Below, piece by piece: positions 6,809 to 7,020 of a stretch of 7,020 nt of DNA. A program made the translations under genes and the position numbers. The DNA is from an uncultured Lachnoanaerobaculum sp. (lineage in GTDB: Bacteria; Bacillota; Clostridia; Lachnospirales; Lachnospiraceae). A model generated the notes under the pieces. The model saw only the letters and a program-made list of their open reading frames with translations. It had not been told where the DNA came from and did no database searches. The stretch lies in contig CALISX010000240.1 of the NCBI GenBank assembly GCA_938041725.1, forward strand, positions 1 through 7,020. Reading direction: 5' to 3'. The first letter of the stretch is position 1; every line of letters begins with the position of its first letter.

Positions 6809-7020
6809 ATGACAAGTACATATGAATTGGCATTAGTGCTTAATGGAAAGCTGGAAGAAGATGCTAAGAATGCTGCCCTTGAAAGAGTTCAAAACTATAT
6901 TACTCGCTTTAACGGCACCGTTGAGAATGTGGACGATTGGGGAAGAAAAAGGTTCGCCTATGACATTCAGAAGCAAAAAGAAGGCTTTTATTACTTCATT
7001 AAGTTCCAGTCTGATGACAA
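6809..7020 (+). CDS. rpsF: 30S ribosomal protein bS6, 3'-truncated by the window end
   Basis: Seventy codons are visible, beginning MTSTYELALVLNGKLEED. This is a component of the small ribosomal subunit that binds the central domain of 16S rRNA together with bS18. The bS6 signature is clear: an initial beta strand after T-Y-E, a helix, then VDDWGRKRFAYDIQKQKEGFY, matching the DWGRRxLAYPI-type core, and the strand YYFIKFQ. The family is usually about 95-100 residues, so roughly the last quarter is beyond the window. It has its own promoter and a strong Shine-Dalgarno site. In Bacillota the genes that follow are normally ssb and rpsR; they would lie just outside. Confidence 0.95.
   Translation, partial: MTSTYELALVLNGKLEEDAKNAALERVQNYITRFNGTVENVDDWGRKRFAYDIQKQKEGFYYFIKFQSDD

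Noticed and set aside
1..7020. A new defence, mobile or otherwise undescribed multi-gene system
   Set aside because: Every long gene falls in a recognised family with intact core motifs, and there are no integrase, repeat-array or toxin-antitoxin signs. The adh-GTPase pair is the only association that might be new.

Overview
The window looks like chromosomal DNA of a low-to-mid G+C Gram-positive anaerobe, most likely a Clostridia/Lachnospiraceae-type Bacillota. This is inferred from strong AGGAGG-type Shine-Dalgarno sites, a TTG start, a YitT membrane protein, a secondary alcohol dehydrogenase of the Clostridium beijerinckii / Thermoanaerobacter brockii type, and an rpsF gene with a typical Gram-positive promoter. 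I see no tRNA, rRNA, CRISPR array, insertion sequence or phage gene, and no sign of a gross mobile element.

Layout. (1) Bases 1-2541, plus strand: a copper-exporting P1B-type ATPase (CopA). Its first few codons lie upstream of the window. It carries a second heavy-metal-binding domain fused at its C-terminus. (2) 2545-2585: a strong intrinsic terminator that can work in both directions, between convergent genes. (3) 4675 down to 2675, minus strand: a two-gene operon of a zinc-dependent NADP(H) secondary alcohol dehydrogenase followed 6 nt later by a COG0523 (CobW/ZNG-type) G3E GTPase. (4) 4676-4924: a divergent control region with a sigma-A-like promoter and leader for each side. (5) 4925-6692, plus strand: a YitT-family membrane protein and a Cof-type HAD phosphatase, 25 nt apart and probably cotranscribed, ending in a terminator. 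(6) 6712-7020: promoter, leader and first 70 codons of rpsF (ribosomal protein bS6), cut by the window end.

How the genes fit together. Three neighbouring genes concern metals: a Cu(I) exporter, a Zn enzyme and a putative metallochaperone GTPase. Only the last two share a transcript. The tight pairing makes the GTPase a candidate for delivering zinc to the dehydrogenase, or for acting in the same zinc-related response; this is inference. The yitT-HAD pair has no evident functional link to the others. Most genes are ordinary family members. The points most worth checking are the adh-GTPase pair, the possible separate translation of a CopZ-like chaperone from inside copA, and the palindrome in the adh leader.
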